From NCBI RefSeq assembly GCF_001544495.1, contig NZ_FCNZ02000024.1:1-64000 (forward strand): DNA of 64,000 nt. Direction: 5' to 3'. Positions 9,634 through 19,778 of this stretch are shown piece by piece. The notes below the pieces were generated by a model. That model saw only the letters and a program-made list of their open reading frames with translations. It was not told the DNA's origin and searched no databases. How positions within the stretch are numbered: the stretch's first letter is position 1; each line of letters opens with the position of its first letter. The DNA comes from Caballeronia telluris. GTDB lineage: Bacteria > Pseudomonadota > Gammaproteobacteria > Burkholderiales > Burkholderiaceae. A program made the position numbers and the translations under genes.

Positions 9634-10437
9634 ATGCGGATCGCGTTAGGCATTCAGTACGACGGATCGGCGTTTTGCGGCTGGCAATCGCAGCCGCACG
9701 GCAACACGGTGCAGGACGCGCTCGAGCGCGCGCTCGCCGAATTCGCGCAGACGCGCCTCACGACGGTTGTCGCGGGCCGCACGGATACGGGCGTCCACGG
9801 GCTCGGGCAGGTGCTGCATTTCGATACGGACCTCGACCGCGCGCCGTTCTCCTGGGTGCGCGGCACGAACGCGTTTCTGCCGCCGACCGTCGCGGTGCAG
9901 TGGGCGAAACCGATGCCCGACGATTTCCACGCGCGCTTCTCCGCGTTCGAACGCACCTACTACTACGTGCTGTACGCGAACCCGGTGCGCTCGCCGATGC
10001 TCACGGGCCGCGCCGGCTGGGTCCACACGCCGCTCGACGTCCACGCGATGCGCGAAGCCGTCCCGGTCCTGATCGGCGAGCACGATTTTTCGTCGTTCCG
10101 CGCCGCCGATTGCCAGTCGAAGACGCCGGTCAAGCATCTTCACCAGATCGACATTCGCGAACAGGGCGATTTCATCCACTTTCGCCTTCGCGCGAACGCG
10201 TTCCTGCATCACATGGTGCGCAACCTGATGGGCTGCTTCGTCGCGATCGGCCGAGCTCGCCATCCGGCGTCGTGGATGGCCGACGTCCTCGAAGCGCGCG
10301 ACCGCAAGATCGCCGCGCCGACCTTCATGCCCGACGGCCTCTATCTCGCCGAGGTCGGTTATCCTGAAAACTTCGCCGTACCGGCGCCCCAGCTCGGCAG
10401 CTTGCCGTGGAGCGCGGTCTGGGCAGACCCGACATGA
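9634..10437 (+). CDS. truA: tRNA pseudouridine(38-40) synthase
   Basis: A 267-residue TruA that converts uridines 38, 39 and 40 of the tRNA anticodon arm to pseudouridine. It starts [20 protein letters not shown]; the catalytic aspartate is Asp51 in [14 protein letters not shown]. The RNA-binding region [16 protein letters not shown] near residue 190 is typical. The ATG starts one base after the fimV stop, and the stop overlaps the trpF start in ATGA, so fimV, truA and trpF look cotranscribed and translationally coupled. Confidence 0.96.
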   Translation: MRIALGIQYDGSAFCGWQSQPHGNTVQDALERALAEFAQTRLTTVVAGRTDTGVHGLGQVLHFDTDLDRAPFSWVRGTNAFLPPTVAVQWAKPMPDDFHARFSAFERTYYYVLYANPVRSPMLTGRAGWVHTPLDVHAMREAVPVLIGEHDFSSFRAADCQSKTPVKHLHQIDIREQGDFIHFRLRANAFLHHMVRNLMGCFVAIGRARHPASWMADVLEARDRKIAAPTFMPDGLYLAEVGYPENFAVPAPQLGSLPWSAVWADPT

Positions 10438-11102
10438 ACGACCCGACACTCCATCGCACGCGCATCAAGCTCTGCGGCCTTTCGAAAGTGGAAGACGTGC
10501 AACACGCCGTCGCGCTCGGCGCCGATGCGGTCGGCTTCGTCTTCTACGAGAAAAGCCCGCGTTCGGTGAGCGTGCAGCAGGCCATCGGACTCACCCGTCA
10601 CGTGCCGCCGCTGGTGTCGTCGGTGGGATTGTTCGTGAACGCGAGCGCGGACTGGGTGCGCGAAGTCACGTCGAGCGTGCGGCTGTCACTCTTGCAGTTT
10701 CACGGCGACGAAACGCCCGAGGAATGCGCTGAACTTGCCGCGATTGCGGGTTTGTCCTATTGGCGCGCGGTGCGTGTTGGCCCTGATGCGACGGCAGCCG
10801 ATTTGGTAGAATCGTCGTTCAAATATGCAGCAGCCGGTGGCCTTCTGCTCGACGCACTCGTCGACGGCTACGGCGGCGGTGGAAAGGTATTCGATTGGTC
10901 ACTTATCCCAACAGATCTCGGGCATCGGGCCGTTTTGAGTGGTGGGTTGAACGCTCAAAACGTCCTTGACGCAATCCAGCGAGTGCGCCCGTTCGCAGTC
11001 GATGTCTCGAGCGGCATCGAAGTGCCGGGCGCCAAGGGCGTGAAGGATCACGCCCGCATGGCGGCGTTCGTGCGCGCAGTGCGCGCGGCGGACGCCGGGT
11101 GA
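10434..11102 (+). CDS. trpF: Phosphoribosylanthranilate isomerase
   Basis: A 222-residue (beta/alpha)8 enzyme that isomerises phosphoribosylanthranilate to CdRP, the fourth step of tryptophan synthesis. The catalytic cysteine lies in [12 protein letters not shown] (Cys14), and the phosphate-binding C-terminal loops [10 protein letters not shown] and [11 protein letters not shown] are present; the catalytic aspartate is the Asp of AVDVSSG. The ATG overlaps the truA stop by four bases. It is followed by trpB after a 49-base gap. This start removes a nine-residue N-terminal extension that would lie within truA. Confidence 0.96.
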   Translation: MNDPTLHRTRIKLCGLSKVEDVQHAVALGADAVGFVFYEKSPRSVSVQQAIGLTRHVPPLVSSVGLFVNASADWVREVTSSVRLSLLQFHGDETPEECAELAAIAGLSYWRAVRVGPDATAADLVESSFKYAAAGGLLLDALVDGYGGGGKVFDWSLIPTDLGHRAVLSGGLNAQNVLDAIQRVRPFAVDVSSGIEVPGAKGVKDHARMAAFVRAVRAADAG

Positions 11103-11151
11103 ATCGAACGTGGCGGCACAGTCCGTCACGACCACCGAGAGAGTGACGCAA

Positions 11152-12345
11152 ATGTACAATTTACCCGACGAAAGAGGCCATTTCGGCCAATATGGCGGCG
11201 TGTTCGTCTCCGAAACGCTGATCCACGCCCTCGAAGAACTGCGCGATGCCTACGATGTCGCGCGCCAGGATCCGGCCTTCATCGCCGAATACGAATATGA
11301 GCTGAAGCATTACGTCGGCCGGCCTTCGCCGATTTATCACGCGAAGCGCTGGAGCCAGATGCTTGGCGGCGCGCAGCTTTATCTGAAGCGCGAAGACCTG
11401 AATCACACCGGCGCGCACAAGGTCAACAACGTGATCGGCCAGGCGCTGCTCGCGCGCAAGATGGGCAAGCCGCGCGTGATCGCGGAGACCGGCGCGGGCC
11501 AGCACGGCGTGGCGACGGCCACGATCGCCGCGCGCTTTGGCATGGAGTGCGTCGTCTACATGGGCTCGGAAGACGTGCGCCGTCAGGCCGCCAACGTATA
11601 CCGCATGAAGTTGCTCGGCGCGACGGTGATTCCGGTCGAGTCCGGATCGAAGACGCTCAAGGACGCCCTCAACGAAGCGATGCGCGATTGGGTCACGAAC
11701 GTCGAAAATACGTTCTATATCATTGGCACCGTGGCGGGCCCGCATCCATATCCGATGATGGTGCGCGACTTCCAGCGCGTAATCGGCGACGAGTGCAAGG
11801 TGCAGATGCCTGAAATGACCGGTCGTCAGCCCGATGCGGTGATCGCGTGCGTTGGCGGCGGATCGAACGCGATGGGTATTTTTTACCCCTATATCGACGA
11901 TAAAGCCGTGCGCTTGATCGGCGTCGAAGCAGCCGGCGACGGCATCGATACCGGCCGTCACGCGGCCTCGCTGATGGGTGGAAGTCCGGGCGTGCTGCAC
12001 GGCAATCGGACGTACTTGTTGCAAGACGAAAACGGCCAGATCATCGAGACCCATTCGGTTTCGGCGGGCCTCGACTATCCGGGCGTCGGCCCCGAGCACG
12101 CGTGGCTGAAGGACGCGGGCCGCGCGGAATACGTCGGCATCACCGACGAAGAAGCGCTCAAGGCCTTCCACGACTGCTGCCGCATCGAGGGGATTATTCC
12201 CGCGCTGGAATCGAGCCACGCGCTCGCCTACGGCGCCAAGCTCGCGCGGACGCTGCCGAAGGACAAGGTGCTGCTCGTCAACCTGTCGGGCCGTGGCGAC
12301 AAGGACATGCACACGGTCGCCGAGCGATCGGGCATCCAGTTCTGA
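11152..12345 (+). CDS. trpB: Tryptophan synthase beta chain
   Basis: A 397-residue PLP enzyme that joins indole and serine to tryptophan. It has the beta-chain start [19 protein letters not shown], the PLP lysine Lys90 in [11 protein letters not shown], the COMM-domain region [13 protein letters not shown], and the phosphate-binding GGGSNAMG near residue 237. The ATG at 11152 gives the usual family length and has a GAGAG ribosome site; a GTG 42 bases upstream is possible but unlikely. The stop lies 11 bases before the methyltransferase gene that separates trpB from trpA. Confidence 0.97.
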   Translation: MYNLPDERGHFGQYGGVFVSETLIHALEELRDAYDVARQDPAFIAEYEYELKHYVGRPSPIYHAKRWSQMLGGAQLYLKREDLNHTGAHKVNNVIGQALLARKMGKPRVIAETGAGQHGVATATIAARFGMECVVYMGSEDVRRQAANVYRMKLLGATVIPVESGSKTLKDALNEAMRDWVTNVENTFYIIGTVAGPHPYPMMVRDFQRVIGDECKVQMPEMTGRQPDAVIACVGGGSNAMGIFYPYIDDKAVRLIGVEAAGDGIDTGRHAASLMGGSPGVLHGNRTYLLQDENGQIIETHSVSAGLDYPGVGPEHAWLKDAGRAEYVGITDEEALKAFHDCCRIEGIIPALESSHALAYGAKLARTLPKDKVLLVNLSGRGDKDMHTVAERSGIQF

Positions 12346-12356
12346 GCGCCCGGACG

Positions 12357-13238
12357 ATGCGCAACGTGATCGACGAATCGCTGTCGGTGGGCGCCCTGCA
12401 GCAAGGCAAACCCGACATCGACATTCGCAACCGCGATTTCCTGGCCGATGCAGTGAACATGCCGGACGCCTCGATCGACCTGATCGTGGCGGACCCGCCG
12501 TATGGTCTGGGCAAGAACTACGGTAACGACTCCGACATGCTCTCGGGCGAGGCTTTCCTCGACTGGACCTATGCGTGGCTCGACCTCGTGATTCCGAAGC
12601 TCAAGCCCAGCGGTTCGCTGTATATCTTCTGCACCTGGCAGTATTCGCCCGAACTCTTCGTGTTCCTCAAGCGCCGGCTGATGATGGTTAACGAGATCGT
12701 CTGGGACCGGCGCGTGCCGAGCATGGGCGGAACGACGCGCAAATATTCGTCAGTGCACGACAACATCGGCTATTTCGCGGTATCGAGGGATTATTACTTC
12801 GATCTCGATCCGGTGCGCATCCCCTACGACGCAGTCACCAAGAAGGCGCGCTCGCGCAAACTCTTCGAAGGAAGTAAGTGGCTGGAGCTTGGCTATAATC
12901 CAAAGGATGTCTGGTCGGTGTCGCGGCTGCATCGGCAACACGCCGAACGCGTCGATCACCCGACTCAGAAGCCTCTGGAAATCGTCGAGCGCATGGTGCT
13001 CGCGAGCTGCCCGCCGGGCGGCCGCGTGCTCGATCCGTTCATGGGCAGCGGCACCACGGCCGTCGCATGCGCGCGCCAAGGGCGCCAGTTCACCGGCTAC
13101 GAGATCAACGCCGATTACTGCGCGATCGCGGAAGAACGGGTCGCCGGGGCGAAAGTCGTGCGCCTCGCGCCCGCGATCGCCGTAGCGGACGTCGCGCACG
13201 CCGAGCCCGCGCAAAGCCCTGCCACCGAAGCCGAATAA
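12357..13238 (+). CDS. Beta-class DNA methyltransferase (N6-adenine or N4-cytosine) between trpB and trpA
   Basis: A 293-residue site-specific DNA methyltransferase using S-adenosylmethionine. The catalytic motif IV, DPPYG (Asp46-Tyr49), comes first and the SAM-binding motif I, DPFMGSGTT (from Asp226), comes last, the order of the beta class. Other family blocks are HPTQKPLEIVERMV just before motif I and YEINADYCAIAEER after it. No restriction endonuclease gene is adjacent, so it looks like an orphan methylase. It starts 11 bases after trpB, and trpA starts 78 bases after its stop, so it is probably transcribed with the trp genes. From memory, a trpB-linked orthologue in other Burkholderia is associated with GTWWAC methylation; the target here is not shown by the sequence. 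Confidence 0.92.
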   Translation: MRNVIDESLSVGALQQGKPDIDIRNRDFLADAVNMPDASIDLIVADPPYGLGKNYGNDSDMLSGEAFLDWTYAWLDLVIPKLKPSGSLYIFCTWQYSPELFVFLKRRLMMVNEIVWDRRVPSMGGTTRKYSSVHDNIGYFAVSRDYYFDLDPVRIPYDAVTKKARSRKLFEGSKWLELGYNPKDVWSVSRLHRQHAERVDHPTQKPLEIVERMVLASCPPGGRVLDPFMGSGTTAVACARQGRQFTGYEINADYCAIAEERVAGAKVVRLAPAIAVADVAHAEPAQSPATEAE

Positions 13239-13316
13239 CGTCTGTGCGTCGCTGATTCCGGCCCGATTGCGCGGTCAACGCGCTCTCGGGCTTCTTCGAT
13301 TACCGAGAAAATTCTC

Positions 13317-14120
13317 ATGTCCCGTATCAAGAATACTTTTGCGGCGCTCGCCGCGCAGGGCAAGAAAGGGCTAATTCCGTTCATCACGGCCGGCGACCCG
13401 AATCCGGAGCAGACGGTCGAATTCATGCACGCGCTCGCCCGTGGCGGCGCGGACGTGATCGAACTGGGCGTGCCGTTTTCCGATCCGATGGCCGACGGTC
13501 CGGTCATTCAGCGGTCGTCGGAGCGTGCGCTGGCGCGCGGCGTGTCGTTGAAACACGTTCTGGCGGACGTGAAACGCTTCCGCGAAACCGACGACAAGAC
13601 GCCCGTCGTGCTGATGGGCTACGCGAACCCGATCGAGCGCATGGGCACCGAGGCGTTCGCCGCGGCCGCGAAGGAAGCGGGCGTCGACGGCGTTCTGGTC
13701 GTCGATTATCCGCCGGAGGAATCGGTGGAATTCGGCAAGTCGATGCAGCAGGCGGGCATCGATCCGATCTTCCTGCTCGCGCCCACGTCCACGGACGAGC
13801 GCATCGCCGCAGTCGGCAAGGTGGCGAGCGGCTACGTCTATTACGTGTCGCTGAAGGGCGTGACCGGTTCGGCAAATCTGGACGTTTCCAGCATCGCGAG
13901 TAAAATCCCGGCCATCAAGTCGCATGTGTCCCTGCCGGTGGGCGTCGGTTTCGGTATCCGCGATGCCGAAACGGCCCGCGCAATCGGCGAAGTCGCGGAC
14001 GCGGTCGTGATCGGCAGCCGGCTCGTGCAACTGCTCGAAGAGGCATCGCCCGATATGGCCGCGCAGTCGTTGACGCGCTTCATCGCCGAAATCCGCACGG
14101 CGCTCGATTCTGCACAATAA
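13317..14120 (+). CDS. trpA: Tryptophan synthase alpha chain
   Basis: A 267-residue TIM-barrel subunit that cleaves indole-3-glycerol phosphate and passes indole to TrpB. The catalytic residues Glu49 ([12 protein letters not shown]) and Asp60 (MADGPVIQ) are at the exact family positions. The phosphate-binding region [14 protein letters not shown] near residue 210 is also seen. The length matches E. coli TrpA (268). It is separated from trpB by the methyltransferase gene, which is unusual compared with the common trpBA coupling, and is followed by accD after 55 bases. Confidence 0.97.
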   Translation: MSRIKNTFAALAAQGKKGLIPFITAGDPNPEQTVEFMHALARGGADVIELGVPFSDPMADGPVIQRSSERALARGVSLKHVLADVKRFRETDDKTPVVLMGYANPIERMGTEAFAAAAKEAGVDGVLVVDYPPEESVEFGKSMQQAGIDPIFLLAPTSTDERIAAVGKVASGYVYYVSLKGVTGSANLDVSSIASKIPAIKSHVSLPVGVGFGIRDAETARAIGEVADAVVIGSRLVQLLEEASPDMAAQSLTRFIAEIRTALDSAQ

Positions 14121-14175
14121 ACTCGCTGTCGCGGCTCCGAGGGTCGCGACCGCCGAATAAAGGGAAGGAATAACG

Positions 14176-15048
14176 ATGAGCTGGCTCGACAAACTGCTGC
14201 CGCCGAAGATCAAGCAAACCGATCCGAAAAGCCGCAAGGGCATCCCCGAAGGCTTGTGGATCAAGTGTCCGGCGTGCGAAGCGGTGCTGTATCGCAACGA
14301 CGTCGAGGCGAATCTGCACGTGTGCCCGAAGTGCAGCCATCACATGCGCATCGGCGCGCGCGAGCGGCTCGACGGTCTGCTCGATCCGGAAGGCCGCTAC
14401 GAAATCGGCCAGGAAGTGTTGCCGGTCGACGCGCTCAAGTTCAAGGACAGCCGCAAGTATCCGGACCGCCTGAAAGAGGCGATGGAAGACACCGACGAAA
14501 CCGACGCGATGGTCGTCATGGGCGGCGCGATCCATACGCTGCCGGTCGTGGTGGCGTGCTTCGAGTTTTCGTTCATGGGCGGCTCGATGGGCTCGGTCGT
14601 CGGCGAGCGTTTCGTGCGCGGCGCGCGCAATGCGCTCGAACAAAACGTGCCGTTCATCTGCTTCACCGCATCGGGCGGCGCGCGGATGCAAGAAAGCCTG
14701 CTTTCGCTGATGCAGATGGCGAAGACCACCGCGCTGCTGACCAAACTTTCCGACGCAAAATTGCCTTTTATTTCCGTGCTCACCGACCCGACGATGGGCG
14801 GTGTTTCCGCGAGTTTCGCGTTTTTGGGCGATGTTGTGATCGCCGAGCCGAAGGCGCTGATCGGCTTTGCGGGTCCGCGCGTGATCGAGCAGACCGTGCG
14901 CGAGAAGCTGCCGGAAGGTTTCCAGCGCGCCGAATTCCTGATGCAAAAGGGCGCCATCGACATGATCGTGGATCGTCGCAAGATGCGCGAAGAAATCGCG
15001 CAGTTGATGGCGCTTTTGACACGTCAGCCGGCCGACTCGGTCGCCTGA
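14176..15048 (+). CDS. accD: Acetyl-CoA carboxylase carboxyltransferase beta subunit
   Basis: A 290-residue subunit of the carboxyltransferase that makes malonyl-CoA for fatty acid synthesis with AccA. An N-terminal zinc ribbon is complete: Cys31 and Cys34 (KCPACE), Cys50 and Cys53 (CPKCSHH). The crotonase-like carboxyltransferase domain follows, with [19 protein letters not shown] and [13 protein letters not shown]. Ribosome site AAAGGGAAGGA precedes the ATG. The gene lies between trpA and folC, the usual beta-proteobacterial order, and is followed by an intrinsic terminator. Confidence 0.97.
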   Translation: MSWLDKLLPPKIKQTDPKSRKGIPEGLWIKCPACEAVLYRNDVEANLHVCPKCSHHMRIGARERLDGLLDPEGRYEIGQEVLPVDALKFKDSRKYPDRLKEAMEDTDETDAMVVMGGAIHTLPVVVACFEFSFMGGSMGSVVGERFVRGARNALEQNVPFICFTASGGARMQESLLSLMQMAKTTALLTKLSDAKLPFISVLTDPTMGGVSASFAFLGDVVIAEPKALIGFAGPRVIEQTVREKLPEGFQRAEFLMQKGAIDMIVDRRKMREEIAQLMALLTRQPADSVA

Positions 15049-15064
15049 GTCCGCGACGATCCGG

Positions 15065-15102
15065 CGCCGCGCGCGAACCCGCCAGGTTCCGCGCGGCGTT
15101 TT
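15065..15102 (+). terminator. Hairpin terminator between accD and folC
   Basis: Stem CGCCGCGCG (15065-15073) pairs with CGCGCGGCG (15090-15098), extended by GAA/TTC-type pairing towards the loop, and is followed by TTTT. It lies 17 bases after the accD stop. Read-through into folC is likely to some extent because there is little room for a separate promoter before 15137. Confidence 0.7.
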
Positions 15103-15136
15103 GCTTTGGCGTCCGTTTTTTCTGATTTCGAGACAA

Positions 15137-16447
15137 ATGACCACTTTTCCCACCCTCGACGCGTGGCTCGCGCACCTCGAAGCCGCGCATCCGGTCGGCA
15201 TCGACATGGGTTTGACGCGCATCGGGCGCGTGAAGGATGCGCTCGGGCTGTCGTTCGACTGCCCGGTGATCACGGTCGGCGGCACGAATGGCAAAGGTTC
15301 GACCTGCGCTATCCTGGAGACGATCCTTCTGCGCGCGGGATACCGCGTCGGGTGTCACACGTCGCCGCATTTGCTGGCGTTCAACGAACGCGCGCGCATC
15401 GACGGCGCCGACGCCACGGATGCCGAGCTGCTCGAACACTTCGAAGCGGTCGAAGCTGCGCGCGCGAGCTTGTCCGAACCCGTTTCGCTGACGTATTTCG
15501 AATTCACCACGCTCGCGATCCTGCGGCTTTTCGCGTCGCGCAAGCTGGACGCGGTGATTCTCGAAGTTGGCCTGGGCGGGCGGCTCGACGCGGTCAACAT
15601 CGTCGATACCGATTGCGCGATCGTGACGAGCATCGACATCGATCACACCGACTATCTCGGCGATACGCGCGAGAAAATCGGCTTCGAGAAGGCCGGAATC
15701 TTCCGCGCCGGCAAGCCCGCCGTCTGCGGCGACCCGAGCCCGCCGCAGACGCTGATCGACCACGCGGAAGCCGTCGGCGCGGATCTGTGGCTCGTCGGCC
15801 GCGATTTCCGCTACGAGGCGCAGCCCGGCAACGAGCGCCAGCAGTGGAGCTACATCGGCCGGTCGCAGCGGCGTTCGGCGCTCGCGTATCCGGCGCTGCG
15901 CGGCGCCAATCAGTTGATCAACACGTCTGCCGCGCTCGCCGCGCTCGAATCGCTGCGCGAGCGCATTCCCGTGTCGGCGCAGGACATCCGGCTGGGACTC
16001 GCGAACGTCGAACTGGCCGGACGCTTTCAGGTGTTGCCGGGCAAGCCGCAGATCATCCTCGACGTCGCGCACAATCCGCACGCGGCGGCCGTGCTCGCGC
16101 AAAACCTCGGCAACATGGGTTTTTTTCCGTACACCTACGCGGTGTTCGGCGCGATGGGCGACAAGGACGTCGAAGGCATCGTGAAGCAACTGAAGGGCGA
16201 AATCGACCACTGGAACGTCACGTCGCTACCGACGCCGCGCGCCGCATCGACGGAAGCGCTCGAAGCGGCGTTGCGCGAAGCGGGCGTCGAGGACGGCCCC
16301 GACAGCAGCGTCACACGGTTCGAAACGCCGGTCGAAGCTTTTCAGGATGCAATAAAGAGAGCGTCCGAAAATGATAGAATTTTGGTTTTCGGCAGTTTCT
16401 ATACGGTGGCCGGCGTGATGGCCTACCGGAAATCGCAGCATCACTGA
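15137..16447 (+). CDS. folC: Folylpolyglutamate/dihydrofolate synthase
   Basis: A 436-residue Mur-ligase-family enzyme that adds glutamate to dihydropteroate and folates. It has the P-loop VGGTNGKGSTCAILE near residues 51-65, HTSPHLLAFNERARI, the central EVGLGGRLDAVN, the SIDIDHTDYLG block, and the C-terminal ligase domain with DVAHNPHAA. The ATG at 15137 starts the conserved MTTFPTLDAWLAHLE; the upstream in-frame region overlaps the terminator. dedD follows after 51 bases. Confidence 0.95.
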   Translation: MTTFPTLDAWLAHLEAAHPVGIDMGLTRIGRVKDALGLSFDCPVITVGGTNGKGSTCAILETILLRAGYRVGCHTSPHLLAFNERARIDGADATDAELLEHFEAVEAARASLSEPVSLTYFEFTTLAILRLFASRKLDAVILEVGLGGRLDAVNIVDTDCAIVTSIDIDHTDYLGDTREKIGFEKAGIFRAGKPAVCGDPSPPQTLIDHAEAVGADLWLVGRDFRYEAQPGNERQQWSYIGRSQRRSALAYPALRGANQLINTSAALAALESLRERIPVSAQDIRLGLANVELAGRFQVLPGKPQIILDVAHNPHAAAVLAQNLGNMGFFPYTYAVFGAMGDKDVEGIVKQLKGEIDHWNVTSLPTPRAASTEALEAALREAGVEDGPDSSVTRFETPVEAFQDAIKRASENDRILVFGSFYTVAGVMAYRKSQHH

Positions 16448-16498
16448 GACGGACGGCCCTAAGACGGACGACCGCAAGCCTCTCGCACCAAGCCATAC

Positions 16499-17353
16499 AT
16501 GGGACTTTTCTCGTTCGGCAAGAAAGACGACGCACCTGACGGTCGCGACGCATATTCCGACTCCTCGCGCGGCACGCGTCACACCGTCCGCACGGAGCGC
16601 CGGACCCGGCGCACCGAGCGTCCCGACGCCGACGCGATGATGCTCGACCCCACGCTTCCTGAAAAACAGCGCGCCCGGCGCAGGCTCGTCGGCGCGGTTG
16701 CGCTGGTGCTCGCCGCCGTGATCGTCCTGCCGATGGTGCTCGATTCGCGCCCGAAGCCCGTCACCGACGACATCGCCATCGACATTCCGAATCGCCCGGC
16801 GCCGGCTGCGAGGTCCGCCAGCAAGGAACCGACGGACGCCGACACGCAAGCGGGCGTCGCGCCGGACGGCCCCGCCGCCGCATCGGATAACGTGGCGGCC
16901 GGTGTGACGGCGCCGCAATCGAAGCCTGCCTCCAGCGCGGCGGCCACGGCGCAAGCCAAACCGGAACCGAAACCGCAAGCCAGAGCCGACGTGAAACCCA
17001 ACGCGGCCACGCCGCCCGCGGCGGTCGCGAGCCCGAACGCGAAGGCGCCGGAGCAAGCGGAAGAAAGCAATGCAGCCGCGAATACGGCGGCGAGCCCCGC
17101 GAATACACCGTCGTCGCCGGCAGGAAGCCGCTTCGTCGTGCAGATCGGCACGTTCGACGACGAAGCCGCCGCCCAAAACTGGGTGACCAAGTTGAAGGCG
17201 GCCGGCGTGCCCGCATATGTGGAACATCGCAAGCAGGCCGACGGCTCCACGCGCTCGCTCTTGCGTGCCGGACCGTTCGCGGACCGCGCGGCGGCATCGG
17301 CGGCGCTCGTGAAGGTGCGCCAGGCCGGCCTCGGCGGCGGCGCGGGCAAGTAG
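16499..17353 (+). CDS. SPOR-domain cell-division protein (DedD-like)
   Basis: A 284-residue inner-membrane protein. A short basic cytoplasmic N-terminus is followed by one membrane helix (RLVGAVALVLAAVIVLPMVL, about residues 62-81). A long low-complexity Ala/Pro/Lys linker leads to a C-terminal SPOR domain (SRFVVQIGTFDDEAAAQNW, about 210-284). SPOR domains bind denuded glycan strands at the septum, and DedD aids constriction. Position between folC and cvpA-purF is the same as dedD in many proteobacteria, which supports the call; the linker itself is not diagnostic. It ends 14 bases before cvpA. Confidence 0.85.
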   Translation: MGLFSFGKKDDAPDGRDAYSDSSRGTRHTVRTERRTRRTERPDADAMMLDPTLPEKQRARRRLVGAVALVLAAVIVLPMVLDSRPKPVTDDIAIDIPNRPAPAARSASKEPTDADTQAGVAPDGPAAASDNVAAGVTAPQSKPASSAAATAQAKPEPKPQARADVKPNAATPPAAVASPNAKAPEQAEESNAAANTAASPANTPSSPAGSRFVVQIGTFDDEAAAQNWVTKLKAAGVPAYVEHRKQADGSTRSLLRAGPFADRAAASAALVKVRQAGLGGGAGK

Positions 17354-17367
17354 GCGAACGCGACCCG

Positions 17368-17892
17368 ATGTTCACGACTTTCGACTACGCGGTGATGGCC
17401 GTGATCGGGCTGTCCGCGATGCGCGGCATGTGGCGTGGCCTGCTCGCCGAAGCGTTCGGGCTGATCGGCTGGATCGCGGCGCTGTTGATCGGCGGGCATT
17501 TCGTCGGCTTCGTCGTGCCCTATATTCCGGCGACCTGGCCGGGCGGTGCGCTGACGCAATGGGTCGTCGCGTTCCTGCTGGTGGTCGGCGCCGTGCTGCT
17601 GGTGTCGAGCGTGCTGTCCGCGCTTTTGACGCGAATTACCGAGGTCACGGGCCTGCGGGGCGTCGACCGGTCGCTGGGATTGCTGTTCGGCCTCGCGAGA
17701 GGGGCTATATTGGTAGTGGTGCTGGTCGCTCTTGCCGGCCTGACCGAGCTGCCGCAAAAGGATTTTTGGCGCAATGCGTTGCTCAGGCCCGCGGCCGAGC
17801 AAGGCGTGCGTGAATTGAAACCGCTGCTTCCCGCTACGCTCGCCGCGTATGTGCGCACCGCGCCGGATACCGTTCCGGACACCGCGCAGTAA
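17368..17892 (+). CDS. cvpA: CvpA family membrane protein
   Basis: A 174-residue protein with about four membrane segments (FTTFDYAVMAVIGLSAMRG, then AEAFGLIGWIAALLIGGHF, VVAFLLVVGAVLLVSSVL, and GAILVVVLVALAGL). The pattern and the motif RGMWRGLLAEAFGLIGWI match CvpA, which is required for colicin V production in E. coli and is found in front of purF. Its cellular role is still unclear, with envelope integrity proposed. It lies 14 bases after the SPOR gene and 134 bases before purF. Confidence 0.92.
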   Translation: MFTTFDYAVMAVIGLSAMRGMWRGLLAEAFGLIGWIAALLIGGHFVGFVVPYIPATWPGGALTQWVVAFLLVVGAVLLVSSVLSALLTRITEVTGLRGVDRSLGLLFGLARGAILVVVLVALAGLTELPQKDFWRNALLRPAAEQGVRELKPLLPATLAAYVRTAPDTVPDTAQ

Positions 17893-18026
17893 CTCAAGGC
17901 TGGCTACACGAGGAACCGCGACGGCTCGGCGCGCTGCCGATGCGATTTCGACTCCGGTTCCGTCGTCGCGCATCCGTCGTTCCGACACCGCCTCTGGACC
18001 CGTTTCGACTCTTTGAAGGACATGCC

Positions 18027-19574
18027 ATGTGCGGCATCGTAGGTGTAGTCTCCCAAAGCCCCGTCAATCAGCTCATCTATGACAGCCTGCTGCTCCTGCA
18101 GCATCGCGGTCAGGACGCCGCCGGCATCGCCACGGCGGACGGCAACAATTTCCACATGCACAAGGCCAACGGCATGGTGCGCGACGTGTTCCGCACGCGC
18201 AACATGCGCAGCCTGCCGGGCAACGTGGGGATCGGACAGGTGCGCTATCCGACGGCCGGTTCCGCGTCGAGCGAAGAAGAAGCGCAGCCGTTCTACGTGA
18301 ACGCGCCGTTCGGCATCATCCTGGCGCACAACGGCAACCTCACGAACTGGACGCAGCTGAAGGACGAGATGTTCCGCATCGACCGCCGGCACATCAACAC
18401 CGCGTCCGATACCGAAGTGCTGCTCAACGTCTTCGCGCACGAATTGCAACTCGCCAGTTCCGGCCTGCAACTCGACCCGGCGGCGCTCTTCAAGGCCGTG
18501 TCAGGCGTTCATCGGCGCGTGAAGGGTTCGTATGCGATCGTCTCGCTGATCGCGGGCTACGGCCTCGTCGCGTTCCGCGACCCGTTCGGCATCCGCCCGC
18601 TCGTGCTGGGCAAGCTGGAAACGGCGACGGGCGTCGAGTGGATGGTGGCGTCGGAATCGGTGGCTGTGGAAGGCATCGGCTTCGAGTTCGTGCGCGACGT
18701 GGAACCGGGCGAAGCGATCTTCATCGACAGCGACGGCAACCTGCACAGCCAGCAATGCGCCGAGAAGCCGTCGCTGAATCCGTGCATTTTCGAACTCGTG
18801 TATCTCGCGCGGCCGGATTCGTGCCTCGACGGCGTGCCGGTCTACAACGCGCGTCTGCGCATGGGCGACTACCTCGCCGAAAAGATCAAGCGCGTGCTGC
18901 CCGACGTGCCGATCGACGTCGTGATGCCGATTCCCGATTCGTCGCGTCCGGCGGCGATGCAGGTCGCGGCGAAGCTGGGCGTCGAGTATCGCGAAGGCTT
19001 TTTCAAGAACCGTTACGTTGGCCGCACGTTCATCATGCCGGGCCAGGCGGTGCGCAAGAAATCGGTGCGCCAGAAACTGAACGCGATGGGCATCGAGTTC
19101 AAGGGCAAGAACGTGCTGATCGTCGACGATTCCATCGTGCGCGGCACGACTTCGCATGAAATCGTGCAAATGGCGCGCGATGCCGGCGCGAACAAAGTGA
19201 TCTTCGCCTCGGCCGCGCCGCCGGTGAAGTTCCCGAACGTCTACGGCATCGACATGCCGACGCGCGGCGAACTCGTCGCGCACGGCCGCACCGACGACGA
19301 AGTGGCCCGCATGATCGGCGCCGATTACCTCGTGTACCAGGATGTGGAAGACCTGAAGCAGGCCATCCGCGACATCAACCCGGCGCTCGGCGAATTCGAG
19401 GCTTCGTGCTTCGACGGCAACTACATCACCGGCGATGTGACGACCGACTACCTCGACCGCATCGAGACCGCGCGTCTTGCGCCGCAGTCGCAGTCGGACC
19501 GCGACGCCGCGAGCGACGCGCAGGAAGGCGGCATGGCGCGCTCGCAATTGCACTTGCAGTTGTCGATGGAGTGA
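18027..19574 (+). CDS. purF: Amidophosphoribosyltransferase
   Basis: A 515-residue enzyme making phosphoribosylamine from PRPP and glutamine, the first committed purine step. Processing exposes the catalytic Cys2 in MCGIVGVVSQSP, which fixes the start at 18027; a longer in-frame start at 17940 would bury it and is rejected. The N-terminal Ntn glutaminase domain is followed by the phosphoribosyltransferase domain, with the PRPP loop NVLIVDDSIVRGTTSHEIV near residues 363-381. The gene follows cvpA and ends with a strong hairpin. Confidence 0.97.
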   Translation: MCGIVGVVSQSPVNQLIYDSLLLLQHRGQDAAGIATADGNNFHMHKANGMVRDVFRTRNMRSLPGNVGIGQVRYPTAGSASSEEEAQPFYVNAPFGIILAHNGNLTNWTQLKDEMFRIDRRHINTASDTEVLLNVFAHELQLASSGLQLDPAALFKAVSGVHRRVKGSYAIVSLIAGYGLVAFRDPFGIRPLVLGKLETATGVEWMVASESVAVEGIGFEFVRDVEPGEAIFIDSDGNLHSQQCAEKPSLNPCIFELVYLARPDSCLDGVPVYNARLRMGDYLAEKIKRVLPDVPIDVVMPIPDSSRPAAMQVAAKLGVEYREGFFKNRYVGRTFIMPGQAVRKKSVRQKLNAMGIEFKGKNVLIVDDSIVRGTTSHEIVQMARDAGANKVIFASAAPPVKFPNVYGIDMPTRGELVAHGRTDDEVARMIGADYLVYQDVEDLKQAIRDINPALGEFEASCFDGNYITGDVTTDYLDRIETARLAPQSQSDRDAASDAQEGGMARSQLHLQLSME

Positions 19575-19581
19575 GCCGCGC

Positions 19582-19608
19582 ACGATGCGGGCTGGGCCCG
19601 CATCGTGT
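19582..19608 (+). terminator. Long hairpin after purF
   Basis: A perfect 12-bp inverted repeat CACGATGCGGGC (19582-19593) and GCCCGCATCGTG (19597-19608) with a three-base loop, eight bases after the purF stop. The tail is only TTAGC, so termination may be partial. Confidence 0.7.
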
Positions 19609-19742
19609 TAGCATCGGGACTTGCGTCGATTTGAGATCAGCTTGCGGACGCGGGGCACGGCCTTCATCGGCGTGAACCCCAAACAGCTAAAGCGAAACGG
19701 TGGTCTTTCAATTACGAACAACCGCCTGCGCTTTTTCCGCAC

Positions 19743-19778
19743 AAGCCCGCTTCTGTCGACGTACAAGCGGGCTTTTTT
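19743..19778 (+). terminator. Strong intrinsic terminator upstream of metZ
   Basis: Stem AAGCCCGCTT (19743-19752) pairs perfectly with AAGCGGGCTT (19765-19774) around a 12-base loop and is followed by TTTT. It lies 51 bases before the metZ ATG. It could end purF read-through, or act as an attenuator in a metZ leader. The leader shows no recognisable SAM riboswitch core and no methionine-rich peptide, so plain termination is the simpler reading. Confidence 0.8.
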
